Assembly: GCF_000714535.1 (NCBI RefSeq)
Contig: NZ_AUND01000034.1
Span: forward strand, 124,001-188,000
Length of the DNA stretch: 64,000 bases
DNA from: Thioclava pacifica DSM 10166
Lineage (GTDB): Bacteria > Pseudomonadota > Alphaproteobacteria > Rhodobacterales > Rhodobacteraceae
Direction of reading: 5' to 3'
In this document: one piece after another, positions 8,390 through 17,320 of the stretch
Layout: each line of letters opens with the position of its first letter
Position numbering within the stretch: the stretch's first letter is position 1
Translations under genes and position numbers: made by a program
The notes under the pieces: model-generated
What the model saw: only the letters and a program-made list of their open reading frames with translations
What the model was told of the DNA's origin: nothing
Databases searched by the model: none

Positions 8390-9346
8390 CTATTCGAATT
8401 CCATTTCCTCGTAGACGACACCGGCGTTCTTCGTCGCCAGCTCCTCGAACGTGTCGAGGTTCTTGTAGGGGCTCTGGTCGACGTAATAAGCCCCGGCAAG
8501 ATCGCCGCCATCGTCGATATGCTCGCCGATCTTGTCGCGAAGGTAATGCAGGTAACCGGTGGTGCCGAGCGTGACCTTCTCGAGATTCGTCGGGTGACCG
8601 TGGCCGGGGATCACGAAGAGCGGATCGAGCGGGATGAACTTGGTTTCAAACGTTTCGATCCAACAGCTCGTGCAGGTGCCCGAGAAGATCGGCGGCATCC
8701 GTTCCGAGAATGCGATATCGCCCGCGATCATGAAGCGCTGCTCGGGCAGCCAGACCTGCGTGTCGCCGGGGCTGTGCGCGGGGCCGAGATGGAGCACCTC
8801 GATGGTGAAATCTCCCATCTCGATGACGCGCTTGTCCTCGAACGTCTCAGTGGGCAGCATCGGGTCGGTGCCCTCGGCCGTTTCCTGACCGTAGCGCTTC
8901 AGCGCCTCCCAGGCGCCCGCCATGTCATGCTTGAACTCCTCGGCGGCATCGACATGGGCAAGCACAGGAATGCCCTGCGCGATCCAGTAATTGTTACCGA
9001 GCATCGCATGGCCTTGGCCGTTCTCGTTGATCACCAGCTTCACCGGTTGATCGGTGACGGCCTTGATCTCGTCATGCAGCGCCTTCGAAAGCTGATAGGA
9101 AGCGCCCGAATTTACCACGATCACGCCATCGCCGGTCACGATGAAGCTGAGATTGTTGTTATGGCCCGCGTTCTCATAGGTCGGCGGCGCGGTCGCCCCG
9201 ATCGAGGTCCAGACGCCGGGGATCACCTCATAGGGTTTCGAATAGAGCACCGAGCCCGGATACATGTCCGGCACATCTTCGGAGGCCAGCACGGGTGCCG
9301 CGCTAAGAAGGGCCGCCAAGGCGCTGGTCAGGATGAATTTTTTCAC
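8390..9346 (-). CDS. Exported metallo-beta-lactamase-fold protein with altered metal motif
   Basis: The 318-residue protein has a Sec signal peptide (MKKFILTSALAALLSAAPVLA) and an MBL fold. Where the family has HxHxDH it shows N107-E-N109-G-Q111-G-H113 (INENGQGHAMLGNN), so the first zinc site is not canonical. Later ligands are kept: H191 in LGPAHSPGDTQ, D210 in IAGDIAF and H249 in IPGHGHPTN. Related exported MBL proteins occur beside sulfur oxidation and quinoprotein genes (SoxH-like). It is the second gene of the operon, two bases after its Tat-exported relative. The function is not known. Confidence 0.75.
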   Translation of the reverse strand: MKKFILTSALAALLSAAPVLASEDVPDMYPGSVLYSKPYEVIPGVWTSIGATAPPTYENAGHNNNLSFIVTGDGVIVVNSGASYQLSKALHDEIKAVTDQPVKLVINENGQGHAMLGNNYWIAQGIPVLAHVDAAEEFKHDMAGAWEALKRYGQETAEGTDPMLPTETFEDKRVIEMGDFTIEVLHLGPAHSPGDTQVWLPEQRFMIAGDIAFSERMPPIFSGTCTSCWIETFETKFIPLDPLFVIPGHGHPTNLEKVTLGTTGYLHYLRDKIGEHIDDGGDLAGAYYVDQSPYKNLDTFEELATKNAGVVYEEMEFE

Positions 9347-9348
9347 GA

Positions 9349-10257
9349 TCAGACCTCCGGCACGTAGCGATAGGCATCGCCGTCACGCTCGACATGGCCA
9401 AGACCGCCTTCGGGCAGGTGGAAACCGACGATCGGCATTTTTTCCGAAGCCAGCTGATCGAGCAGCGCCGTGCGGGTCTTCGCGCCCAGATCCGGGTCCT
9501 GATCCGAGCCCGCCGCCATGCCGGGCGCGGCAAAAGCGAGGTAGTGGTTCACGATCGCATCGCCGATGATGAAGGCCTGCGCATTGCCGTTCTTCACCTG
9601 ATAGGACATGTGGCCGGGCGTATGGCCGGGAGTCATCTGCGCCATGATGCCGGGCAGGATTTCCTCGCCATCCCCGAAGGTTGCGATCTGATCCTGAAGC
9701 GTTTCCAGGCGGCGCAACGCGCCAGCGGCGAAGGTCTTGCGGCCATCGTCGATACTGTCGAGCGTCGCCGGGTCGATCCAGTAATCGAACTCGGTCTTGC
9801 CCATCATGTGCTGAGCGTTGTGGAAGAAGGGCTCGTCGAAATCGTCGAGCACGCCCCAGAGGTGATCGGGGTGGCCGTGGGTGAAGACGACATGGGTCAC
9901 ATCCTCGGGGGCCACGCCAAGCGCGTCCATCGCCTCGGTCAGCTTGCCTGCGGTGGGCATGAAGTCATTGCCCGAGCCCACGTCGAACAGAACCGTATTC
10001 GTGCCGTCACGATAGAGCGTGACGTTGCAGGGCGGCTCGACCGCATCGCCGGTGATCCCGTAACGCTCGAGAATCGGTTTCGCATCCGGGTTGTCGGTCA
10101 CGAAGCCGAGCGGCAGCACGAGATTGCCATCGGACAGCGTGTCGATCCGGGCCGTGCCCATCTCGAGCGAGGTGGCGGCAAAGCTCAGCCGGGGCAGGGC
10201 GCTCAGGGCGCCCGCGGCCATGGCGCCGCGCAGAATGGTGCGTCGCGTGAATTTCAT
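9349..10257 (-). CDS. Tat-exported metallo-beta-lactamase-fold hydrolase (SoxH-like)
   Basis: The 302-residue protein has a twin-arginine signal (FTRRTILRGAM followed by a hydrophobic stretch and LSFAA). An intact metal motif FTHGHPDHLWG lies at about 127-137, followed by MTPGHTPGHMSYQV and IIGDAIVNH. It would be folded with its metal in the cytoplasm and exported. The start has GGGAGG at a proper distance. It is the first gene after the ATTC-N8-GAAT operator at 10278-10293, and is followed by a second MBL protein, a redoxin, cbbZ and cbbY. Similarity to SoxH of sulfur oxidation clusters is my recollection; the substrate is unknown. Confidence 0.8.
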   Translation of the reverse strand: MKFTRRTILRGAMAAGALSALPRLSFAATSLEMGTARIDTLSDGNLVLPLGFVTDNPDAKPILERYGITGDAVEPPCNVTLYRDGTNTVLFDVGSGNDFMPTAGKLTEAMDALGVAPEDVTHVVFTHGHPDHLWGVLDDFDEPFFHNAQHMMGKTEFDYWIDPATLDSIDDGRKTFAAGALRRLETLQDQIATFGDGEEILPGIMAQMTPGHTPGHMSYQVKNGNAQAFIIGDAIVNHYLAFAAPGMAAGSDQDPDLGAKTRTALLDQLASEKMPIVGFHLPEGGLGHVERDGDAYRYVPEV

Positions 10258-10277
10258 GCCAGTCCTCCCTTACTGGT

Positions 10278-10293
10278 ATTCAATTCTGCGAAT
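10278..10293 (-). promoter_or_regulatory. SqrR/SoxR/BigR-type operator (ATTC-N8-GAAT)
   Basis: ATTC (10278-10281), eight bases, then GAAT (10290-10293) lie 20 bases upstream of the Tat-MBL start. ATTC-N8-GAAT is the motif reported for the ArsR-family persulfide sensor SqrR of Rhodobacter capsulatus. Repression relieved by sulfide is therefore likely for the operon beginning at 10257. No SqrR gene is in the window. Confidence 0.65.
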
Positions 10294-10355
10294 ATGAACG
10301 ACAGAATGTCGCAGGGCAAGCGGTCAGTTCACGCGAACGCGATCAACTTTCACCC

Positions 10356-11057
10356 TCACTGGGCCGCCTTGAGCGCCCCTTCTGCCGCCGCGCGAATGGC
10401 CGCGATGTTCTGGCCATAGACTTCGGGCTTGTCGACCGAGCCACCTTTGAAGACGGCCGAGCCCGCGACGAAGCAGTCCGCGCCGGCCTCGACCAGCGGG
10501 CCCACGGTGGTCGGATCGACGCCGCCATCGACCTGGATGTGGATCTCACGATCGCCAATCATTTCGCGCACTTGGCGGACCTTGTTGACGCTGCCGGGGA
10601 TGAATTTCTGACCGCCGAAACCGGGGTTCACGCTCATCACAAGCACCATGTCGACGAGGTCGAGAAGCTCCGAGATCACGCTCGCGGGCGTGCCGGGATT
10701 GAGCGAGATGCCGCATTTCACGCCCTGCGCCTTGATCGCCTGAAGCGTGCGATGCGGGTGCGGACCGGCCTCCCAATGCGCGACGATCATATCGGCGCCC
10801 GCTTCGGCATAGGCCTCGATGTAGGGATCGACCGGCGCGATCATCAGGTGAACGTCCATGAAGGTCTTCACATGCGGGCGGAACGCCTTCACCGCGGGCG
10901 GGCCAAAGGTGAGGTTCGGCACGAAATGCCCGTCCATCACGTCGATATGGACCCAATCGGCGCCCTGATCTTCGATAGCACGGATCTCGGCGCCGAAATT
11001 GGCGAAATCGGCCGACAGGATCGAGGGCGCGATCTTGATGGAACGGTCAAAGCTCAT
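10356..11057 (-). CDS. rpe: Ribulose-phosphate 3-epimerase
   Basis: The 233-residue TIM-barrel enzyme interconverts xylulose-5-phosphate and ribulose-5-phosphate in the Calvin and pentose phosphate cycles. It has [41 protein letters not shown] and QVDGGVDP, the standard signatures with metal-binding His and Asp residues. It is the last gene of the cbb operon (also called cbbE), 15 bases after cbbO. A 98-base gap with the sulfide-type operator separates it from the next gene on the same strand. Confidence 0.95.
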   Translation of the reverse strand: MSFDRSIKIAPSILSADFANFGAEIRAIEDQGADWVHIDVMDGHFVPNLTFGPPAVKAFRPHVKTFMDVHLMIAPVDPYIEAYAEAGADMIVAHWEAGPHPHRTLQAIKAQGVKCGISLNPGTPASVISELLDLVDMVLVMSVNPGFGGQKFIPGSVNKVRQVREMIGDREIHIQVDGGVDPTTVGPLVEAGADCFVAGSAVFKGGSVDKPEVYGQNIAAIRAAAEGALKAAQ

Positions 11058-11072
11058 GGGGTCCTCCGGGGG

Positions 11073-13400
11073 TCATTTCGTCAGTTGCGCAAACAGCGTC
11101 GGCAGTTTCTCGGGCAGGCGTTCGACCTGGTCGATGATCGTGTAGTTATTCGCCCCGAAGATGCGCGACACGTAGCGGTCGGCCTCGGGGTCGAGGGTCA
11201 GGCAATAGCTGTTAACGCCCATTTGCTGCAGTTCCGCAACCGCCTTCTTGGCGTCCATGCGCAGATATTGCGGATCGCGCTCGTCGATATCGGCGGGCTC
11301 GCCATCGGTGACGATCAGCAGGAGCTTGTGCGTCTCCGAGCGTCCGGCAAGGTGATGGGCGGCGTGCCGCATCGCCGCGCCCATTCGGGTCGAAAGCCCA
11401 CCCTTCATCCCCGCAAGCCGCCCTTTGGCCTCTTCGTCGAGACGCTGCTCGAAATCCTTGAAGCGGTAGTAATGCACGTCGTGGCGGCCATCCGAGGCAA
11501 AGCCGTGGATCGCGAACGGATCGCCGATGCCCGAGATCGCCGAGGCCACGAGCGCCGAAGCCTCGCGGGTCAGTTCCAGAACGGTCTTGTCCGATCCGCG
11601 CACGGTTTCATTTGTCGATTCCGACAGATCGAGCAGGATGACCACCGCCAGATCGCGCCGGTTGATCACGTTGCGCATGGTGATGCGAGTATCGGGCTGC
11701 ATGCCGATGCGGCTCATGACCATCGCATCGACGGCGGCATTGATGTCGAGCTCGTCGCCATCCTCCAGCCGCCGCTGGCGCGACACGCCCTGCGGGCGCA
11801 GCCGATCCACGATCTGCTTGATCCGGTGACGGATGCCGCGATGCTCGGTCAGGATCTTGTCGATGATGTCCGGGTCGTCCTTGCCCTGACGGCGTTCGTA
11901 GACGGTCGACCAGCTCGGGCGCATCAGCTGAACCTTGTAGTCCCATTCGCCATAGTGGAACGGATCCGAGACAGGCTCCTTGCCCTCCATCTCGTTATAG
12001 GAGACGCCCTCGTCCTCGTAGGGGAAAAGCTCCGAAGACAGGACCCAGACCTCCTGCGCATCGTCGCCCGCGGTCTCGACATCGACCTCGTTGACGAATT
12101 CCATCAGACCCACGCGCTTGCGCACCTGCGCCTGACCGGTCTGATAGGCGGATTGGTTGTCCCAGTCATAACCGTCGAGCGCCCAGATGAAGCGGTTGTC
12201 GTCGCGATAGGGGATAGCGAGCTGTTCGAGGATGCGCAGGCTCGGCACCGCGCGGCGCTGCGCGAGGATGTTGAAAAGCTCGACCCCCAGCGACCAGCTC
12301 AGCATGGTTGCGCGCGGGTTGTTGGGCACCTCGTCATGGAAGGTCTGCACGAGATTGTCGATCTCGGGATCACCGAGGCGCAGCCCCGGTTCATTGAGCG
12401 CCTTCGCGATCTTTTCGAGCAGATACATCGTCTCATGCTCGTATTTCCCGGGCGGGGTCTCGGGCATGAGATTGCCAAACATCGTGCGCAGCCCCGGAAA
12501 GGCTTGGGTGGCGCAATATTCGACGCGGGCATCCTCGATCATGCCGATCAGGAAGATTTGCGCGGGGTTGAGCGCCTCCTGCCCAAGCCCTTGATCCGAA
12601 TAGACGATATGAGAGGCCATATGCGCGCACATCGCGCGGTAGAGATCGAGACCAGAGACGCCGCCGACCCCATCGACCGCATCGGGCAGGTGCAGCGCAC
12701 CGTCTTCGATGAAGGGGCGGAAACCCGCGAAATCGGCCGCCGAGGGGCGCAGGAAGAAATCACGGCCCCAGAAGGCGCGCAGGTAGAAATTGAGCCGGCG
12801 CTGGCTATCGATGAAGAGCGTGCCGCGGCGCTCCTGTTTGAGAACCGCGCGGCTGTCTTCCGAGACCAGCCCGAAATAATCCGCCTGTTTCGGCAGGTCG
12901 CGCCGATAGGCCTCTGCGCCGAAATCCACCCAGCGGCGCAGCCCGGAGAGGGTGAGTTTCGCCAGCAATTCTTCGAGCACGCCGAACATCGGGCGCAGAC
13001 CGCGCGGCGCGATCGCCGCAAGACGGTGCAGCAGAGCCAGGTAGCCGCGCAGAAGCTCCGGGTCACCGAAGCGCCGCGACGCGCCGGGCAGGGTGTCGAT
13101 CATCAGGATCAGCACCTCGCCCGAGACCATCGAGGCAAGCTTCAGTACGGCACCGACCACGTCGCGGATCGAATCCTCGCCGCATTCCTTCACCACTTGC
13201 GGAATCTCGTCGAGATAGGAGATCAGCAGACGCGGCCCCTTGCCGAGCGAGATCATCGCGCGGGCGCCGTCCATGTAGTCCTTCAGACCGGCGGGCGACA
13301 TCAGCCGCGCGGCCTCGTGGAAGAGCCCCTCGAGGCTTTCTTCCAACTCGGGCGCGGTCTTGACCAGCTCCTCGCGGTAATCTTCGAGATCGACCTTCAT
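11073..13400 (-). CDS. cbbO: CbbO, von Willebrand A-domain subunit of Rubisco activase
   Basis: The 775-residue protein has a long alpha-helical N-terminal part and a C-terminal VWA domain (about 565-770) with the MIDAS start VILLDLSESTNETV (DxSxS), followed by GASVA-type helices and LLLIVTDGEPADIDERDP. It lies 13 bases after the AAA+ gene cbbQ, immediately downstream of cbbLS. CbbO acts as the adaptor that docks the CbbQ ring on inhibited form I Rubisco to remove sugar-phosphate inhibitors. The length is typical of the family (about 770-790). Confidence 0.93.
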   Translation of the reverse strand: MKVDLEDYREELVKTAPELEESLEGLFHEAARLMSPAGLKDYMDGARAMISLGKGPRLLISYLDEIPQVVKECGEDSIRDVVGAVLKLASMVSGEVLILMIDTLPGASRRFGDPELLRGYLALLHRLAAIAPRGLRPMFGVLEELLAKLTLSGLRRWVDFGAEAYRRDLPKQADYFGLVSEDSRAVLKQERRGTLFIDSQRRLNFYLRAFWGRDFFLRPSAADFAGFRPFIEDGALHLPDAVDGVGGVSGLDLYRAMCAHMASHIVYSDQGLGQEALNPAQIFLIGMIEDARVEYCATQAFPGLRTMFGNLMPETPPGKYEHETMYLLEKIAKALNEPGLRLGDPEIDNLVQTFHDEVPNNPRATMLSWSLGVELFNILAQRRAVPSLRILEQLAIPYRDDNRFIWALDGYDWDNQSAYQTGQAQVRKRVGLMEFVNEVDVETAGDDAQEVWVLSSELFPYEDEGVSYNEMEGKEPVSDPFHYGEWDYKVQLMRPSWSTVYERRQGKDDPDIIDKILTEHRGIRHRIKQIVDRLRPQGVSRQRRLEDGDELDINAAVDAMVMSRIGMQPDTRITMRNVINRRDLAVVILLDLSESTNETVRGSDKTVLELTREASALVASAISGIGDPFAIHGFASDGRHDVHYYRFKDFEQRLDEEAKGRLAGMKGGLSTRMGAAMRHAAHHLAGRSETHKLLLIVTDGEPADIDERDPQYLRMDAKKAVAELQQMGVNSYCLTLDPEADRYVSRIFGANNYTIIDQVERLPEKLPTLFAQLTK

Positions 13401-13413
13401 GGGACAGGCCCCC

Positions 13414-14250
13414 TCACGCGACCTTCGAGCTGTCGGTTACTTCGGGAAAGAAGGTCTGCACGGCGGCTTGCAGCGTGTCGCGCATATCCGGGTCGTCGGT
13501 GAGCGGCTCCACCAGCGCCATCTGGCAGGCGGCGGGCGGCGCGATGTTCTGCGAAATCAGCTGGCCTGCGTAAACCAGCAGGCGCGTGGACATGCCTTCG
13601 TCGAGCCCGTGGCCCTTGAGGTTGCGCGAGCGTTCGGCCACCTGAACCAGCTTCTCGGCGGTCTTCAGGTCGATCCCGGCCTCGTGGCTCACGATCTCGG
13701 CCTCGGTCGCGGCCTGAGGGTAATCGAAACTCATCGCGCCGAAGCGCTGCTTGGTCGATTGCTTGAGATCCTTCATCATCGACTGGTAGCCGGGGTTGTA
13801 GGAAATCACGACCTGAAAATCGGGATGGGCATCGACCAGCTCGCCCTTCTTCTCCAGCGGCAGCTGGCGGCGGTGGTCGGTCAGCGGGTGGATGACGACG
13901 GTGGTATCCTGACGGGCTTCCACGACCTCGTCGAGATAGCAGATCGCGCCGATCCGCGCCGCGATCGTCAGCGGGCCGTCCTGCCACTTGGTGCCGTTGA
14001 TATCCAAGAGGAACCGCCCGATCAGGTCCGAGGCGGTCATGTCCTCGTTACAGGCGACGGTGATCAGCGGACGCTGGAGTTTCCAGGCCATGTATTCGAC
14101 GAAACGGGATTTGCCGCAGCCCGTGGGGCCCTTGAGCATGACCGGCATGCGCACGTCGTAGGCGGCGGCATATTGTTCGATCTCGTTGCCTACGGGCCGG
14201 TAATAGGGCTCGGACTTGATCCGGAACTGTTCGGGGTCGATATCGCTCAT
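13414..14250 (-). CDS. cbbQ: CbbQ, MoxR-type AAA+ ATPase of Rubisco activase
   Basis: The 278-residue AAA+ protein has Walker A GPTGCGKSR at about 41-49, Walker B ICYLDEVVEA and the family segment VISYNPGYQSMMKDLKQSTK. It starts MSDIDPEQFRIKSEPYYRPV at 14250; the open frame continues upstream but without family-like sequence. Together with CbbO it reactivates Rubisco, in place of the CbbX type found with red-type Rubisco. It lies 77 bases after cbbS with a hairpin between. Confidence 0.93.
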   Translation of the reverse strand: MSDIDPEQFRIKSEPYYRPVGNEIEQYAAAYDVRMPVMLKGPTGCGKSRFVEYMAWKLQRPLITVACNEDMTASDLIGRFLLDINGTKWQDGPLTIAARIGAICYLDEVVEARQDTTVVIHPLTDHRRQLPLEKKGELVDAHPDFQVVISYNPGYQSMMKDLKQSTKQRFGAMSFDYPQAATEAEIVSHEAGIDLKTAEKLVQVAERSRNLKGHGLDEGMSTRLLVYAGQLISQNIAPPAACQMALVEPLTDDPDMRDTLQAAVQTFFPEVTDSSKVA

Positions 14251-14292
14251 GGCTGGCTCTCCGTCGCGCTGGGAAATCCAAGAATGGGGAAA

Positions 14293-14319
14293 GGCGGGCC
14301 ACCGAACCGGCAGCCCGCC
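14293..14319 (-). promoter_or_regulatory. Intercistronic hairpin after cbbS
   Basis: GGCGGGC (14293-14299) and GCCCGCC (14313-14319) form a 7-bp stem; on the minus strand TTTCCCC follows. It probably gives partial termination or protects the 3' end of cbbLS mRNA, so that cbbQO is made at a lower level than Rubisco. Confidence 0.55.
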
Positions 14320-14327
14320 CGGAAAGA

Positions 14328-14693
14328 TCAGGCAGAGGCCGACATGTCGGCGCGGTACACCACCATCGAGGTGCCCTGCGTCTGCTTGAAGTTGTCGTAG
14401 CCCACAAGGCGCACGTGGTTGCCCGGGTTGGCGGTCTTGCACATCTCGATCTCCTGGAAGATCGCGTCCACGTCGGTCTCGCCGAACATCGGAAGCTTCC
14501 ACATGTACCAGTAGTTCGAGCGCATGTTCTCGGGCTCGGTATGCTCGATGGCCGGGTTCCAGCCCTTCGAGACGATGTATTCCACCTGCTTGCGCAGCTC
14601 CTCGGGGGTCAGTTGCGGCAGATAGGAGAACGTACCCATCTTGCGGCTGTTCGGGTCCGAGATGCGCGAGCTGTAATCTTGCATTCCGCTCAT
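14328..14693 (-). CDS. cbbS: Rubisco small subunit, form I
   Basis: This 121-residue small subunit begins [20 protein letters not shown] and contains [33 protein letters not shown] and [20 protein letters not shown], all classic CbbS blocks. The beginning resembles form IA enzymes of the IAq type, which are linked to cbbQ. It lies 40 bases after cbbL, in the conserved order. Confidence 0.96.
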   Translation of the reverse strand: MSGMQDYSSRISDPNSRKMGTFSYLPQLTPEELRKQVEYIVSKGWNPAIEHTEPENMRSNYWYMWKLPMFGETDVDAIFQEIEMCKTANPGNHVRLVGYDNFKQTQGTSMVVYRADMSASA

Positions 14694-14733
14694 GTTTTCA
14701 ATCCTTTCTCAGGCGTTCGTGAAGTGGCGCACC

Positions 14734-16164
14734 TTAGCGGTGCGACACGTCCAGCTTGTCCACGGTGTCGAACTCGAACTTGATCTCTTTCCAGGTTTCC
14801 ATGGCGATCTTGAGTTCGGGGCTGTGCTTGGCCGCCTCGGTCATGATGTCCTTGGATTCCTTCTCGAGTTCACGGCCCTCGTTGCGTGCCTTGACGCAGG
14901 CTTCGACCGCCACACGGTTCGCGGCCGCACCGGCGGCGTTGCCCCACGGGTGGCCCAGCGTGCCGCCGCCGAACTGAAGGCAGCTGTCATCGCCGAAGAT
15001 GTTGACGAGCGCCGGCATGTGCCAGACGTGGATGCCACCCGAGGCCACCGGCAGAACGCCCGGCATCTGGCCCCAGTCCTGATCGAAGAAGATGCCGCGC
15101 GAACGGTCTTCCTTGACGTATTTGTCGCGCATCAGGTCGATCCAGCCGAGCGTCGCGGCCCGGTCGCCTTCGAGCTTGCCGACAACGGTGCCCGAGTGCA
15201 GGTGGTCGCCGCCGAGAAGGCGCAGCATCTTCGCGAGAACGCGGAAGTTGATGCCGTGCTTGGGGTGACGGTCGATCACGCCGTGCATCGCGCGGTGGAC
15301 GTGCAGCAGCATGCCGTTGTCGCGGCACCAGCGCGAGAGCGACGCCTGCGCGGCCCAGCCCATCGTGAGGTAGTCCGACATGATGATCGGCGAGCCGATC
15401 TCCTTGGCGAACTCGGCGCGCTTGTACATCTCTTCGATGTTCGGCGCGGTCACGTTGAGGTAGTGGCCTTTACGTTCACCGGTCTCTTTTTCTGCCTTTT
15501 CAATTGCTTCTTGGCAGAACTCGAAGCGGTCGCGCCAGCGCATGAAGGGCTGCGAGTTGATGTTCTCGTCATCCTTGGTGAAGTCGAGACCGCCACGCAG
15601 GGCTTCGTACACCGCACGGCCGTAGTTCTTGGCCGAAAGGCCCAGCTTCGGCTTGATCGTGCAGCCCAGGAACGGACGACCGTATTTGTCCATCTTGTCG
15701 CGCTCGACCTGGATGCCGTGGGGCGGGCCGTCGCAGGTGGTCACGAACCACAGCGGGAAGCGCACATCTTCCAGACGCAGCGCACGCACGGCCTTGAAGC
15801 CGAACACGTTGCCGACAAGCGAGGTGAAGACGTTGACCACCGAGCCTTCTTCGAAGAGGCCCATCGGGTAAGCGATGAAGGCGTAGTAGCTCTCGTCATC
15901 GCCCGGCACGTCTTCGATCGCGTAGGCGCGGCCCTTGTAGTAGTCGAGGTCGGTCAGCAGGTCGGTCCAGACGGTGGTCCAGGTGCCGGTCGAGCTTTCC
16001 GCGGCCACAGCGGCAGCGGCTTCCTCGCGCGGCACGCCCGCTTGCGGCGTGATCTTGAAGACGGCGAGAACGTCGCTCTCCTTCGGGGTGTAGTTCGGCT
16101 CCCAGTAGGTTTCGCGGTATTCCTTGACGCCGGCGGAATATTTGCCCGGTGCGTTCTGATTCAT
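14734..16164 (-). CDS. cbbL: Rubisco large subunit, form IA
   Basis: This 476-residue large subunit fixes CO2 onto ribulose-1,5-bisphosphate. It shows [18 protein letters not shown] (active-site lysine), [11 protein letters not shown] (carbamylated lysine with metal-binding Asp and Glu), the loop 6 segment [27 protein letters not shown] and [13 protein letters not shown]. The sequence and the cbbQO genes behind it place it in the green-like form IA group rather than the form IC/ID type linked to cbbX. A strong hairpin lies upstream of it in the gap after cbbA. Confidence 0.97.
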   Translation of the reverse strand: MNQNAPGKYSAGVKEYRETYWEPNYTPKESDVLAVFKITPQAGVPREEAAAAVAAESSTGTWTTVWTDLLTDLDYYKGRAYAIEDVPGDDESYYAFIAYPMGLFEEGSVVNVFTSLVGNVFGFKAVRALRLEDVRFPLWFVTTCDGPPHGIQVERDKMDKYGRPFLGCTIKPKLGLSAKNYGRAVYEALRGGLDFTKDDENINSQPFMRWRDRFEFCQEAIEKAEKETGERKGHYLNVTAPNIEEMYKRAEFAKEIGSPIIMSDYLTMGWAAQASLSRWCRDNGMLLHVHRAMHGVIDRHPKHGINFRVLAKMLRLLGGDHLHSGTVVGKLEGDRAATLGWIDLMRDKYVKEDRSRGIFFDQDWGQMPGVLPVASGGIHVWHMPALVNIFGDDSCLQFGGGTLGHPWGNAAGAAANRVAVEACVKARNEGRELEKESKDIMTEAAKHSPELKIAMETWKEIKFEFDTVDKLDVSHR

Positions 16165-16196
16165 CTGAGGGTCTCCTTCTCTCCCTAAATCTCAAT

Positions 16197-16223
16197 GTGC
16201 CCGGCCGGCGGCCGGCCGGGCAC
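16197..16223 (-). promoter_or_regulatory. Very stable GC hairpin between cbbA and cbbL
   Basis: GTGCCCGGCCG (16197-16207) and CGGCCGGGCAC (16213-16223) pair perfectly over 11 bp with a 5-base loop, 33 bases before the cbbL start and 7 bases after the cbbA stop. No T-run follows. It could block degradation or mark an RNA processing site that raises cbbLS mRNA over the upstream genes. Confidence 0.65.
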
Positions 16224-16229
16224 GATGTG

Positions 16230-17294
16230 TCAGGCCACGACCGGGTCGAGCGACCCGCTGGCATAGCGTTTGGCCATGTCATCCATGTCGATGACATCGA
16301 TCTTGCTGGCATTGCCCGCGGTGCCGAAGCGTTCGAACCGGTCGAGGCAGAGCTTCTCCATCTCTTCCATGGCCGGGATCATGAACTTGCGGGGATCGAA
16401 TTCTTTCTTCTTCTCCATCGCGACCTTGCGGAACTGGCCGGTGATCGCCATCCGGTTGTCGGTGTCGATATTGACCTTGCGCACGCCCGACTTGATGCCG
16501 CGCTCGATCTCTTCGACCGGGACGCCATAGGTCTGAGGCATCTCGCCGCCGAAATCGTTGATCAGATCCTGGAGGTATTGCGGCACGCTCGAGGAGCCGT
16601 GCATCACCAGGTGGACCGACGGGATCTTGGCGTGGATCTTCTCGATCTGGCTGATCGCGAGCGTGTCGCCGGTCGGTTTCGAGCTGAACTTGTAGGCGCC
16701 GTGCGAGGTGCCGCAGGCGATGGCCAGCGCATCGACCTTGGTGAGCTTGACGAAGTCGAGCGCCTCGTCGGGATCGGTCAGGAGCTGGTCATGGCTCAGC
16801 TTGCCTTCCGCGCCCGAGCCGTCTTCCTTCGCGGCCTCGCCGGTCTCGAGCGAGCCGAGAACACCGAGCTCGCCTTCAACCGAGGCGCCGACCCAATGGG
16901 CCATGTCGGCGACGCGCTTGGTGATGCCCACATTGTAGTCCCAATCGGCGGGGGTCTTCATGTCTTCCTTCAGCGAACCGTCCATCATGACGGAGGTGAA
17001 GCCATGCTTGATCGCGGAAAGGCAGGTCGCTTCGTTATTGCCGTGATCCTGATGCATGCAGAGCGGGATCTTCGGGAACATTTCGGACAGCGCCTGGATC
17101 ATGTGGCGCAGCATGATGTCGCCCGCATAGGAGCGCGCGCCGCGGCTCGCCTGCATGATCACCGGCGAGTCGCATTTCTGCGCCGCCTTCATGATCGCAA
17201 GGCCCTGTTCCATGTTGTTGATGTTGAAGGCCGGCACGCCATAGCCTTCTTCGGCAGCGTGGTCGAGCAGTTGTCTGAGCGTAATCAGTGCCAT
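16230..17294 (-). CDS. cbbA: Class II fructose-bisphosphate aldolase, Calvin cycle subtype
   Basis: The 354-residue zinc aldolase joins glyceraldehyde-3-phosphate with dihydroxyacetone phosphate, and erythrose-4-phosphate for sedoheptulose bisphosphate. Signatures are [24 protein letters not shown] with the metal histidine, [11 protein letters not shown] and [12 protein letters not shown]. Calvin-type class II enzymes are usually about 345-355 residues, as here. It lies 26 bases downstream of gap in the cbb operon. Confidence 0.95.
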   Translation of the reverse strand: MALITLRQLLDHAAEEGYGVPAFNINNMEQGLAIMKAAQKCDSPVIMQASRGARSYAGDIMLRHMIQALSEMFPKIPLCMHQDHGNNEATCLSAIKHGFTSVMMDGSLKEDMKTPADWDYNVGITKRVADMAHWVGASVEGELGVLGSLETGEAAKEDGSGAEGKLSHDQLLTDPDEALDFVKLTKVDALAIACGTSHGAYKFSSKPTGDTLAISQIEKIHAKIPSVHLVMHGSSSVPQYLQDLINDFGGEMPQTYGVPVEEIERGIKSGVRKVNIDTDNRMAITGQFRKVAMEKKKEFDPRKFMIPAMEEMEKLCLDRFERFGTAGNASKIDVIDMDDMAKRYASGSLDPVVA

Positions 17295-17320
17295 ATCAGT
17301 CGTTCCTTACCTTTCGCGCT

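Noticed and set aside
10539-13502. A 987-codon plus-strand frame opposite cbbO
   Set aside because: It is antisense to cbbO and rpe, with arginine/histidine-rich composition typical of shadow frames and no recognisable domain.
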